Shown here one piece after another: positions 17,212 through 24,711 of a stretch of 50,587 nt of DNA (within the stretch, counting starts at the first letter, position 1; the number at the start of each line of letters is the position of its first letter). Made by a program: the position numbers and the translations under genes. The notes beneath the pieces were generated by a model, which made no database searches, was not told where the DNA came from, and saw nothing but the letters and a program-made list of their open reading frames with translations. Where the stretch lies: NCBI RefSeq assembly GCF_001898115.1, contig NZ_MKSQ01000020.1:1-50587 (forward strand), in the 5' to 3' direction. The DNA is from Allobosea sp. 67-29 (GTDB lineage Bacteria; Pseudomonadota; Alphaproteobacteria; Rhizobiales; Beijerinckiaceae).

Positions 17212-19429
17212 ATCTCCCTTCGGCCTTGAGGACGGCAGGGGTGAGGCCCGCCGGTGCGAGCAGCTCGGTCAGCGCCGCCATCACGCCCGTGGCCATGTCG
17301 CGCCCGCCGCAGACCATGACCTGTGCCCCTCCGGCGATGAGCTCCCGCAGACGCTCGGCATCCGCGCGCAGGCGGTCCTGCACGTAGCCGCCGCCCTTCA
17401 CGCGCGAGAAGGCGGTGGCGAGGCTGATCATCCGCCCCTCTTTCAGCCAAGCGGCGAGCTCGGACCCGTAGAGGAAGTCGGAACTCGGGTCGCGGCCGCC
17501 GAAATAGAGGTGCATCGGGCGGCATCCGCGGTTGGCGCGGATGAACCCGGCGAGCGGTCCGATGCCCGTGCCGGCACCGATCAGGATCAGCGGCTTGCCT
17601 CCACCGGCCGGATGGAAAGCGGGGTTGGCTTTTACGAAGGCTTCGAGCGTATCGCCTGGCTGCAAGCCGTGAAGGAAGCCGGAGCAGAGGCCGCCGGCCT
17701 GCTTTCTGACGCAGATCTCGACGAAACCGTCGCGGGTCGAGCTGGCCAGCGAGTAGTAGCGCGGCACGTCGCAGTCCGGCGGCAGGATGCCGACGAGATC
17801 GCCCGCGGCGAAGCGCGGGAAACCGCGGCCGGCGAGACGCGCGAGGAGCCCGCCCTTCGGCAGCGTGAAACGCAGCACGCAGGTCGGAGCCTGGACCTCC
17901 GCGCCGTAATCGATGCGCGCGACCAACTGCAGCTTGTGCGTGCGCGGCCGCTCCCGCACATGCGTCAGCGTCAGCGTCTCGCCCATCACGGCCGCCAACG
18001 CCTCGCCCCAGCGCGCGAACTCCTGTGACGACTGGCGGTCGATCGTCTCCAGCGGCATCAGCGCCGGCCAGCCCCTTTGCCGCAGGGCCGCCTCCACATC
18101 GCGGGCAAACTGGCAGAAATGCGGGAACTGGCGATCTCCGAAGCCGAGGACAGCGACCGGGAAGGACGGTCGCTCCGCGATCTCGTCGAGACGCTTCAGG
18201 AACGCGCTCGCGCTTGCCGGGGCAGCACCATCGCCATAGGTCGCCGTCAGCAGGAGCATGCGCCGCGCGGCCGGATAGGAGCGCGCGAGATGGTCCATCG
18301 GCCCCGCGTGGACCTTGTGGCCATTGGCGGTGAGGGCCGCGTGCAGCGTCCGGGCGAAGCCCCATGTGCTGCCACCTTCGCTGCCCACGAGGATCACGGT
18401 GTCGGCATCTCCGGCTGGAATATTGCCGGCGAAGCGGGCATGAGCGCGCCGCCGGCTCCACCATGCCACGCCGCCGCTGACACCAAGGACCGGGGTGCTG
18501 ATGGCGCCGAGCCCGAGCAACAGGCCGAGCCACCACAGGCCTTCGCCGGTGTGCAGCATGTAGACGAGCTCATAGCTCCGGTGCGCGATCGAATAGTCCT
18601 GCCAGGCGAGCATCGCCCCGCTGGCCGGATCGACATATCCGGCGCCGTCAGCCGTAGTCAGGTGAAAGACGTCGTCCGGATTGGACGGGTTGGGAAAGGT
18701 CAACTCGCGAAGCTCAGTGAGATCGATCCCGCGCAGCGCGGCGAGCTGCCCGGCCGGCAGTGCCGGACCGCCCGTAGTCACCACTGGGAAGGCCGGCCGT
18801 TTCGACGTGCCATCGGGGATCATCTCGAACGTCGCCAGCGCGAGATAGAGCGCGGTCAACGTCGACAGAAGCAGCCCGAGAGCCGCCAGCCGGCCGAGAT
18901 CGGTATGCAGGCGCTGCACGCCATGGCCCCGCGCGGGCTCGAGAATTCGCCCCCATCCGCCCATACGCCGGGCGGTCATCTGCAGGCCGGAGAGCGTCAA
19001 GACGAGCATCGCGAACGCGCCCGCGGCCATCGCCAGGCGACCGCCGTCACCCAGGAAGAGGGAGCGGTGCAGATTGGTCATCCAGCGCTCGAACGCCGGC
19101 TGCGCATAGGGCATGACCGCCTGTCCGCTCGCGGGGTCGATCACGCTCGCCGCCGGGCCGTCAGTCCCGCCATGGAAGGCGACGATCCTGCCCGAGGGCA
19201 AGCGCTTGAGTTCCTCGACCTCGGGGACAGCCTGCGCGACCCGCCCTGCGAGATCGGCGACGCTCATGGCTGCAGCGGGCGGCGAAATCGCCCCCGCGCG
19301 GTCCCAGGCCGGCATGATCGACAGGATCGCGCCGCTGATGGCGAGCACCATCAGCAGGAGCATGCCAGAGAGGCCCAGAAGGGCGTGAATCCGACGCATC
19401 ATCGCTCCATCCCTCCTCGGCCGGTTCAC
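17192..19429 (-). CDS. PepSY-membrane / flavodoxin / NADPH reductase fusion
   Basis: 745 residues in three modules. Residues 1-330 are a PepSY-associated membrane domain with helices at about 17-39, 131-151, 181-203 and 298-325. Residues about 345-485 are a flavodoxin (VGSEGGSTWGFA FMN loop, LLLTATYGDGAAP). Residues about 495-745 are a CPR/sulfite-reductase-like FAD and NADPH domain with RYYSLASS (557-564), GAGTGIGPLAGF (618-629) and the C-terminal YAEDVY. It likely transfers electrons from NADPH through FAD and FMN across the membrane. In related bacteria this architecture accompanies DUF2271 and ApbE and is linked to iron reduction and siderophore release. ATG overlaps the stop of the DUF2271 gene (ATGA). 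Confidence 0.88.
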   Translation of the reverse strand: MNRPRRDGAMMRRIHALLGLSGMLLLMVLAISGAILSIMPAWDRAGAISPPAAAMSVADLAGRVAQAVPEVEELKRLPSGRIVAFHGGTDGPAASVIDPASGQAVMPYAQPAFERWMTNLHRSLFLGDGGRLAMAAGAFAMLVLTLSGLQMTARRMGGWGRILEPARGHGVQRLHTDLGRLAALGLLLSTLTALYLALATFEMIPDGTSKRPAFPVVTTGGPALPAGQLAALRGIDLTELRELTFPNPSNPDDVFHLTTADGAGYVDPASGAMLAWQDYSIAHRSYELVYMLHTGEGLWWLGLLLGLGAISTPVLGVSGGVAWWSRRRAHARFAGNIPAGDADTVILVGSEGGSTWGFARTLHAALTANGHKVHAGPMDHLARSYPAARRMLLLTATYGDGAAPASASAFLKRLDEIAERPSFPVAVLGFGDRQFPHFCQFARDVEAALRQRGWPALMPLETIDRQSSQEFARWGEALAAVMGETLTLTHVRERPRTHKLQLVARIDYGAEVQAPTCVLRFTLPKGGLLARLAGRGFPRFAAGDLVGILPPDCDVPRYYSLASSTRDGFVEICVRKQAGGLCSGFLHGLQPGDTLEAFVKANPAFHPAGGGKPLILIGAGTGIGPLAGFIRANRGCRPMHLYFGGRDPSSDFLYGSELAAWLKEGRMISLATAFSRVKGGGYVQDRLRADAERLRELIAGGAQVMVCGGRDMATGVMAALTELLAPAGLTPAVLKAEGRYAEDVY

Positions 19430-19896
19430 ATGCCGTAGGTGAAGGAGCGGATGTAGTTGCGGCCCTTTACGGGCTGGCCCGCGCCGGCCGAGGTCAGCGG
19501 CACAACGACGTCCGACGGGCTGTCGCGCATATCTTCGACCGCCGCGTCGATATGGAGCTTGTAGCCGGCATCGAAGAGCGCGTCGGCGAGGTCGAGCGTC
19601 ACCTTCAGCGTGCGCCCGGCCCCGACGCTCGCGCCCGTGATGCCGCTGATCTGCGCAAGGTTCCCGCCCGATCCGCGCTCCCAGCCGCTGAGATGGCTGT
19701 AATATTTCGACTTCCCGCCCGCGACCCAGAGCGTGCCCTTGTAGGCACCGGCGGCGTCGGTGACGTAGAGTGCGAGATAGGCGCCGTCCCCGCCGTAGTT
19801 GTTGAGCGTCGTCGTCAGCGTGACGGAGCGCGCCGCCGCCAATTCGGGAGCGGTCAAGGCCGTGGATATCACGAGGGCGAGAAGAAGCGATTTCAT
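19426..19896 (-). CDS. DUF2271 periplasmic protein
   Basis: 156 residues from the ATG at 19896, preceded by TGGAGA; an open frame extends further upstream but begins with unlikely sequence, and the chosen start gives a clean signal peptide (about 1-22, MKSLLLALVISTALTAPELA then AAR). The mature part (about 23-156) has the DUF2271 pattern: AYLALYVTDAAGAYKGTLWV, a KYYSHLSGWER segment and a SPSDVVVPL turn. The family is periplasmic, beta-rich and usually encoded beside PepSY-flavoprotein reductases, possibly as a receiving or scaffold partner. No cofactor motif is obvious. Overlaps the reductase fusion by 4 bp. Confidence 0.82.
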   Translation of the reverse strand: MKSLLLALVISTALTAPELAAARSVTLTTTLNNYGGDGAYLALYVTDAAGAYKGTLWVAGGKSKYYSHLSGWERGSGGNLAQISGITGASVGAGRTLKVTLDLADALFDAGYKLHIDAAVEDMRDSPSDVVVPLTSAGAGQPVKGRNYIRSFTYGM

Positions 19897-20015
19897 CGTT
19901 GTCTCCAGAAGCGGTCTGTCATCGGGCCGAAACTGGGCGCCGAGGCTGACACCTTCCTGAAGCGCTGCGGGTTTCTCCTTCAGCTCGCCGTCAGCTTGGA
20001 TCGGCCGCCAGACGC

Positions 20016-20042
20016 AAACGCCCCGCGCGGGGCGAGGCGTTT
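20016..20042 (-). terminator. GC-rich hairpin between the PepSY and DUF2271 genes
   Basis: Arms AAACGCC (20016-20022) and GGCGTTT (20036-20042) enclose a self-complementary GCCCCGCGCGGGGC-like core. On the minus strand it is followed by only three T residues, so it is more likely a partial terminator or mRNA-stability element between the first gene and the rest of the operon than a full stop. Confidence 0.4.
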
Positions 20043-20084
20043 CAGAAACCGGAGTGAGGCCGACTAGGCGCAGGCCGTCCATCC

Positions 20085-20489
20085 TCACTGAATTTCGACC
20101 TTCGGCGCCGCCCCATCGCCGAACAGCCCGTTGGCGGGCGGCGCGCCGGTCGGGGAAGCGGGAGCGGGTCGCGATGCTCCATCGCGATGGCGTCGTCCGC
20201 TACGGTCGTGATCCTCTCCTTTGCGCTTGAGACCGATCACCGCGAGCGATCCCGGGTCGATCTTCGCCTTGAACGCGCGGCCGTTCTCGTCCTGGCCCCT
20301 GATCTGGTAGCAGCCGTCGTCGACCCTGATCCTGCTCACGGTCCAGCCGCGCGCCTTCGCCATCTCCGCGACGGCTTCGCGGGGCTGCCATTGCGCCATG
20401 GGCACCGTGCAGTCATCGTCATCCGCCATGGCCACACCCGACGCAAGCACGCCCAGCACGGCAACGGCGATCAATGCCGCCCTTCTCAT
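20085..20489 (-). CDS. Small exported PepSY-domain protein
   Basis: 134 residues with a signal peptide (about 1-22, cleaved after AMA), an acidic start of the mature protein (DDDD) and one PepSY-like unit (about 33-90; REAVAEMAKARGWTVSRIRVDDGCYQIRGQDENG is described here as its core region, with a C-terminal tail rich in Pro, Ala and Gly). Two Cys (C27 and C60) may form a disulfide. It is the first gene of the redox operon and divergent from the two-component regulator gene, with a 163-bp shared promoter region. Small PepSY proteins beside QseBC-like systems are common and may tune the kinase or the reductase. Confidence 0.8.
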   Translation of the reverse strand: MRRAALIAVAVLGVLASGVAMADDDDCTVPMAQWQPREAVAEMAKARGWTVSRIRVDDGCYQIRGQDENGRAFKAKIDPGSLAVIGLKRKGEDHDRSGRRHRDGASRPAPASPTGAPPANGLFGDGAAPKVEIQ

Positions 20490-20652
20490 ATCCTGCTCCT
20501 GTTCGAAGTTCCTGGATTCGAGACTGGTCCCCTTTCCTGACGGATAGCTGAAGACGCGGCGATGCTTGCTTCAGGTCAATGTCAGCTTCGCGTCCGAGTT
20601 TCATAAGCAGGGCCGCAGGCGGGCGGACGGAAAGGCCGGCGAGAGCGAGACG
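20490..20652. promoter_or_regulatory. Divergent promoter region of the redox operon and the two-component genes
   Basis: The 163-bp spacer separates the PepSY gene (minus) from the regulator gene (plus), and must carry both promoters. A partial repeat GCTTCAGGTCA ... GTCAGCTTCG near 20568-20591 could be a response-regulator site. No Irr box was seen here. Confidence 0.45.
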
Positions 20653-21315
20653 ATGCGCATCCTGCTGATCGAAGACGACATCATCCTGGGCGCGGCGATC
20701 CGCGACCAGATTGTCTGCGACGGCCACTCGATCGACTGGGTCACCCGACTCGACGCCGCGCGGGACCATGTCCTCAGCGCCGCCTATGACCTGCTTCTGC
20801 TCGACCTGATGCTGCCGGACGGCCGCGGGATCGGCTTCCTGCGCGAGCTGCGCGCCAGGGGTGACGCGACGCCGGTCATCATCCTGACCGCGCTCGACCA
20901 GCTTTCCGATCGCATCGGCGGGCTCAATGCCGGCGCCGACGACTACATGATCAAGCCTTTCGACCTCTCGGAGCTGTCGGCCCGGCTGAACGCGGTGGCG
21001 CGCCGTTATTGCGGCAATCCGAACCCTCTCGTGCGGATCGGAGATCTCGAGATCGACCTCGTCGCGCGCTCGATCCTGCGAGCGGGGCGGAATATCCTCC
21101 TCACGGCGCGCGAATGGGCCCTGTTCGAGGCTTTCGTGCAGCGCCCGGGCCAGATCCTGTCCAAGGCCCAATTGGAGGAAAGGCTCTATGCCTTCGGGGA
21201 GGGGGTCGAGAGCAACACGATCGAGGTCCATGTCAGCCGGCTGCGCAAGAAGCTCGGACAGGCCGTCATCGAGACCGCGCGCGGCCTCGGCTACCGGCTG
21301 GGGCGCGCGGCGTGA
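20653..21315 (+). CDS. OmpR-family response regulator (QseB/PmrA-like)
   Basis: 220 residues from the ATG at 20653 (MRILLIEDD), chosen because the family starts exactly there although the frame is open upstream. Receiver: acidic pair E7-D8-D9, phosphoacceptor D51 (LLLDLMLPDG) and K101 (MIKPF). Winged helix: TAREWALFEAFVQRPGQILS and SNTIEVHVSRLRKKL. It overlaps the kinase gene as GTGA. Being divergent from the PepSY/DUF2271/ApbE reductase operon, it probably controls that operon and itself. This regulator-kinase plus PepSY/DUF2271 arrangement recurs in proteobacteria. Confidence 0.92.
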   Translation: MRILLIEDDIILGAAIRDQIVCDGHSIDWVTRLDAARDHVLSAAYDLLLLDLMLPDGRGIGFLRELRARGDATPVIILTALDQLSDRIGGLNAGADDYMIKPFDLSELSARLNAVARRYCGNPNPLVRIGDLEIDLVARSILRAGRNILLTAREWALFEAFVQRPGQILSKAQLEERLYAFGEGVESNTIEVHVSRLRKKLGQAVIETARGLGYRLGRAA

Positions 21316-22640
21316 CCGCGCCGCGCAGCCTGCAATGGCGGATCTCGCTCTGGCTCGGGCTGGGCGTCACGCTGCTCTGGATCGCTGCGGCCGTGTTGAC
21401 GGCGCAGAAGATGCACCACGAGATGGATGCGGTGTTCGACAGCGCGCTCGAGGAGACCGCGCAACGGATACTTCCCCTCGCCGCGCTCGAAATCGTCGGG
21501 CGGGAAGAAGGCGACACGACCCAGCGCATCGCCACGCTGCGCCAGCATGACGAGTATTTCACCTATGTGGTGCGGGACGCGCAGGGCGCCGTGCTGCTGC
21601 GTTCGCACGCCGCGGACGATACTGTGTTTCCGGCCTTTTCGAGGATGGGCTTCGTCGATACGGCGACGCACCGCCTCTATTTCGACGCAGCCATGCAGGG
21701 CGCGGTGACGATCGCCGTGGCGGAGCCGCTGGCTCACCGTCACGCGGTGGCGCGGCAGGCCCTGCTGGGGCTGGCCCTGCCGCTCGCCCTGATCATTCCG
21801 CTCAGCCTGCTCGGCGTCTGGGCGGTGGTCCGGGTCTCGACGGCGCCGGTGCGGAATCTGCGCGGAGAGATCGGCGCGCGCGGCAGCGGCGATTTCTCTC
21901 CCGTTCCGGTCGCGGGCCTGCCTTCCGAGATCGGCCCCATCGCGGAGGCGGTCAATCACCTTCTGAACCGGTTGCGCCGCGCCCTCGAGGCGGAGCGGAG
22001 CTTCACAGCCAATGCCGCCCACGAATTGCGCACGCCCATCGCCGCCGCGCTGGCACAGACCCAGCGTCTGATCGCCGAGACGAAGGACACCGCTGCGCGC
22101 GAGCGGTCGAAGCAGATCGAAGCGGCGCTCCAGCGCTTGTCGCGGCTGGCGGAGAAGCTGATGCAACTGGCAAGGGCCGAGGGAGGACGGCTGAGGAGCG
22201 CGGAGGCTTCCGACATCCGCCCGGTCGTGAAGCTGGTGGTTGACGAGATCATCCGGACTTCAGACGCTGCCGGTCGGGTCGACCTCGCTCTGCCCGACGC
22301 CCCGATCCTTTCCGACATCGATCCCGACGCCCTTGCCATCGCTGCGCGGAATCTCATCGACAACGCCTTGAGGCACGGAGCGCCCGGCGGCCTCGTGGCC
22401 GTCACGCTGTCCCTCGCGGGAGAGTTGACGGTTTCAAATGATGGATCGCCTGTTCCACCGGACGTGCTGGAGCGCCTTTCGCAGCCTTTCGAGCGTGGCC
22501 AGACGATCGCGGATGGTTCCGGCCTCGGTTTGGCCATTGCCAGGGCCATCGCGTCCGGCGTTGGCGGCAAGCTCGTCTTGAGCTCGCCGCGGCCGGGGCG
22601 GGAGGGAGGTTTCGAGGCACGGCTCTCCTTGCCCTTGTAA
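21312..22640 (+). CDS. Sensor histidine kinase (QseC-like)
   Basis: 442 residues from a GTG at 21312 whose bases overlap the TGA of the regulator gene (GTGA); starts further upstream would lie inside the regulator. TM1 is at about 12-32, a short periplasmic domain at about 33-150, TM2 at about 152-173, then a HAMP-like linker. The phosphoacceptor is H237 (AAHELRTPIAA). N-box RNLIDNALRHG, the G1 site is weak (VSNDGSPVP) and G2 is GSGLGLAIARAI. It should phosphorylate the adjacent OmpR-type regulator. The signal is unknown; iron, flavin or redox state is suggested only by the neighbouring genes. Confidence 0.9.
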   Translation: MTAPRSLQWRISLWLGLGVTLLWIAAAVLTAQKMHHEMDAVFDSALEETAQRILPLAALEIVGREEGDTTQRIATLRQHDEYFTYVVRDAQGAVLLRSHAADDTVFPAFSRMGFVDTATHRLYFDAAMQGAVTIAVAEPLAHRHAVARQALLGLALPLALIIPLSLLGVWAVVRVSTAPVRNLRGEIGARGSGDFSPVPVAGLPSEIGPIAEAVNHLLNRLRRALEAERSFTANAAHELRTPIAAALAQTQRLIAETKDTAARERSKQIEAALQRLSRLAEKLMQLARAEGGRLRSAEASDIRPVVKLVVDEIIRTSDAAGRVDLALPDAPILSDIDPDALAIAARNLIDNALRHGAPGGLVAVTLSLAGELTVSNDGSPVPPDVLERLSQPFERGQTIADGSGLGLAIARAIASGVGGKLVLSSPRPGREGGFEARLSLPL

Positions 22641-22683
22641 CGACTGCTGCGTTCCGTGAAGCTGACTAGAGTTCTTTAAGACG

Positions 22684-22784
22684 AGCGGACATTCATGGCG
22701 CGGAAAAGGGCCAGAAATGCTCTCCGGCACTCGGTTGAAATGCGCCAATTCCTGACGTTGGTGGTCTGCCATGAAGCGAACATT
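22684..22784 (+). repeat. Dispersed GGACATT motif pair, copy 4
   Basis: AGCGGACATT (22684-22693) and AGCGAACATT (22775-22784) bracket about 80 bp in the same orientation. The enclosed minus-strand frame reads like the short spurious proteins often predicted in Hyphomicrobiales repeats (MADHQRQELAHFNRVPE). It sits immediately upstream of the truncated AMP-ligase. Confidence 0.45.
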
Positions 22785-22932
22785 CCCTTCAAACACGACC
22801 ACATCCTAAGCTTCCGACCAATTGCCTGACCCGCTGCCTTCTTGAAAGCGCTCGGAACGCTCTGGCCCGACGGACCCTCGGCTGTCGCTGGCCGCCCCAG
22901 CGTGCGCGTGGGCGAGCGGACCGTCTTGATGA

Positions 22933-24030
22933 TCCAGCTGCGCAGGCGACCAAGGGAGCGTCGCGATCAGGCTTTCGCTGACGCCAGCCGACGGCGCCAT
23001 CGCGGGCGATCCACTGGAGGGTCTGACGCCCGATCACCCCGCGCTGATCTCCTTCACCAGCGGTTCGACCGGCAAGCCGAAGGCGATCCAGCGCAGCCAC
23101 GGCTTCCTGGCGGCGCAGAGCGCCATCCTGGCGCAGTTGTTGGCCCCGCAACGCGCCGACGAGATCGACCTCATCGCCTTTCCGGTCTTCGTCGTCGCCA
23201 ATCTCGGCATGGGCGTGACCTCGGTGCTGCCGCGGTGGAACCTGCGCCGGCACGACCAGGCCGAGCCCGGTCTCATCGCAAGACAGATCGCCGAGGAGCG
23301 CGTGACGCGTGCGCTCCTGCCGCCTTCGGTCTGCGAAGTGCTGGCGCGCAGCGACGCCCCAATCCGGCTCGACGCCATCTTCACGGGCGGCGGCCCGGTC
23401 TTCCCCGATCTCCTGGAGCGCATCGCGGAGAAGATGCCGGGTACCGACGTCGTCGCGGTCTACGGTTCGACCGAGGCCGAGCCGATCGCGCATCTGCACC
23501 ACCGCGACATCAAGCCCGAGGATTGGCAGGCCATGAAAACCGGGGCTGGGCTGCTCGCGGGACGCTCCGTCGAGGCCATCCGCGTCGCCATCCGCGAGGA
23601 CGAGATCATCGTCACCGGCGATCACGTCAACAAGGGCTATCTCGATCCCGCCGCCGACGCCGCAACCAAGCTAAAGCATGAAGGTGAGATCTGGCACCGC
23701 ACCGGCGACGCGGGTCGCTTCGACGCCGAAGGCCGCCTCTGGCTCGGCGGTCGGCTCGACGGCCGGGCCGGCGGACTGCTGCCCTTCGGCGTCGAGGCCG
23801 CATCCCGGTTCTGGCCGGGCGTTCGCCGCAGCGCGCTGGTTGGGTTCGATGGGCGTGCGATTCTCGCCGTGGAAGGAGATCTGGACCAGCTTCCGGCCTG
23901 GACCCGCGCAGCGGCCCTGATCGGCAACGTGCATGTCATCGCGATCAGCGAGATCCCGCTGGACAAGCGTCACCGCTCAAAAGTCGACTACGTCACGCTG
24001 CGAGCCAAACTCAAGGGCATGGCGCAGTAG
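22933..24030 (+). pseudogene. AMP-dependent synthetase/ligase, 5'-truncated
   Basis: The frame opens after two tandem stops (22927-22932) and carries the ANL-superfamily core: the P-loop SFTSGSTGKPKAIQRSH, the VYGSTEAEPIA motif, and HRTGDAGRFDAEGRLWLGG with the hinge Asp. The C-terminus ends normally near PLDKRHRSKVDY. About 100-150 N-terminal residues that should precede the P-loop are missing and no good start codon or ribosome site exists upstream, so I call a broken gene. It resembles OleC/fatty-acid-CoA-ligase-like members. A shorter internal start at 23137 would lose the P-loop. The break lies close to a dispersed repeat. Confidence 0.75.
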
Positions 24031-24457
24031 CGTCTCGATGGTCAGCAGATGGCCTTGGCAGCCTTTTCGCAGAGACGAGTGGTGGCGCAGCCACGCAGGC
24101 CAAACTCGGGCCTGTGCCAGAAAGACAGCCGCAGCAGACGGGCGCCAAAATCGCGAGCTGCTCGCCCGGGCGAGATGGGCCATCTTGGGCACTCGTCCTA
24201 CCGAAGCATCAAGAGCCGCCCCGGTTAGCACCACCACGAGAGGTTCGGTCTTGAGGCATAGGGGCCCTCCGAACTTGATTGCCTTGTTCAGGCGGAGCCC
24301 ACGCCGAGTCGCGCCGGGGCAGGGCGCTTTTCAATCGGAGGTCCAAAGCCGAATCGCGACAGCCAGGTCGTTGACGCAACTCGCAACCGTGGCAGCACGA
24401 AGTGACCGATCAGAATGAGATTGAACGCCCGGCTATAACCGGGCGTCCGTAGATCGA
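24031..24457. other. Non-coding stretch between the AMP-ligase remnant and the transposon end
   Basis: About 430 bp without a recognisable gene. A hairpin CGCCCGG-(6 nt)-CCGGGCG lies near 24426-24445, not followed by T residues. One boundary of the Tn7-like element should lie here or just inside it, but no terminal TGT with a matching ACA end could be assigned. Confidence 0.45.
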
Positions 24458-24630
24458 TTGCGGAACTCGACCGACAATCGCGGCAACACTACGCCTCTCT
24501 GCACACCAATCGTTGAAGAGAGAGGCATAGTGTTTCCGCAATAGAAACCCTAAGTTATTGAAATCGTTTGATTGGGATTTTTGGATTCCAGGATCAAAGT
24601 TCCGCAATCAGAGGGATAGTACTTCCGCAA
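24458..24630. repeat. Cluster of TTCCGCAA repeats, probable TnsB-binding end of the Tn7-like element
   Basis: Five related sites lie within 175 bp. Forward sites: 24533-24542 (AGGCATAGTGTTTCCGCAAT including upstream bases from 24523), 24599-24608 (GTTCCGCAAT) and 24622-24630 (GGGATAGTACTTCCGCAA including upstream bases from 24613). Reverse sites: 24458-24466 (TTGCGGAAC) and 24477-24500, whose complement is AGAGAGGCGTAGTGTTGCCG followed by CGAT. The longer consensus is RGNRTAGTNTTKCCGCAA. Multiple short repeats near an end are how TnsB recognises Tn7 ends. They lie beyond the terminator of the tns operon. Confidence 0.6.
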
Positions 24631-24663
24631 ACTTAGCCGCTCTCTTAGCCCAAAACACAAAAA

Positions 24664-24685
24664 AACCCGGCCGTGAGGCCGGGTT
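24664..24685 (-). terminator. Rho-independent terminator of the tns operon
   Basis: On the minus strand a perfect 9-bp stem (AACCCGGCC / GGCCGGGTT) with a 4-nt loop is followed by a run of seven T residues (A-tract on the plus strand at about 24659-24665). It lies 27 bp beyond the tniQ stop codon, so it ends the tnsA-tnsB-tnsC-tniQ transcript. Confidence 0.88.
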
Positions 24686-24711
24686 GAAATCCTAGCGAAC
24701 CTGGATTCGAT

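Noticed and set aside
22789..23625. 278-codon minus-strand frame
   Set aside because: It mirrors the AMP-ligase reading frame and has no motif of its own.
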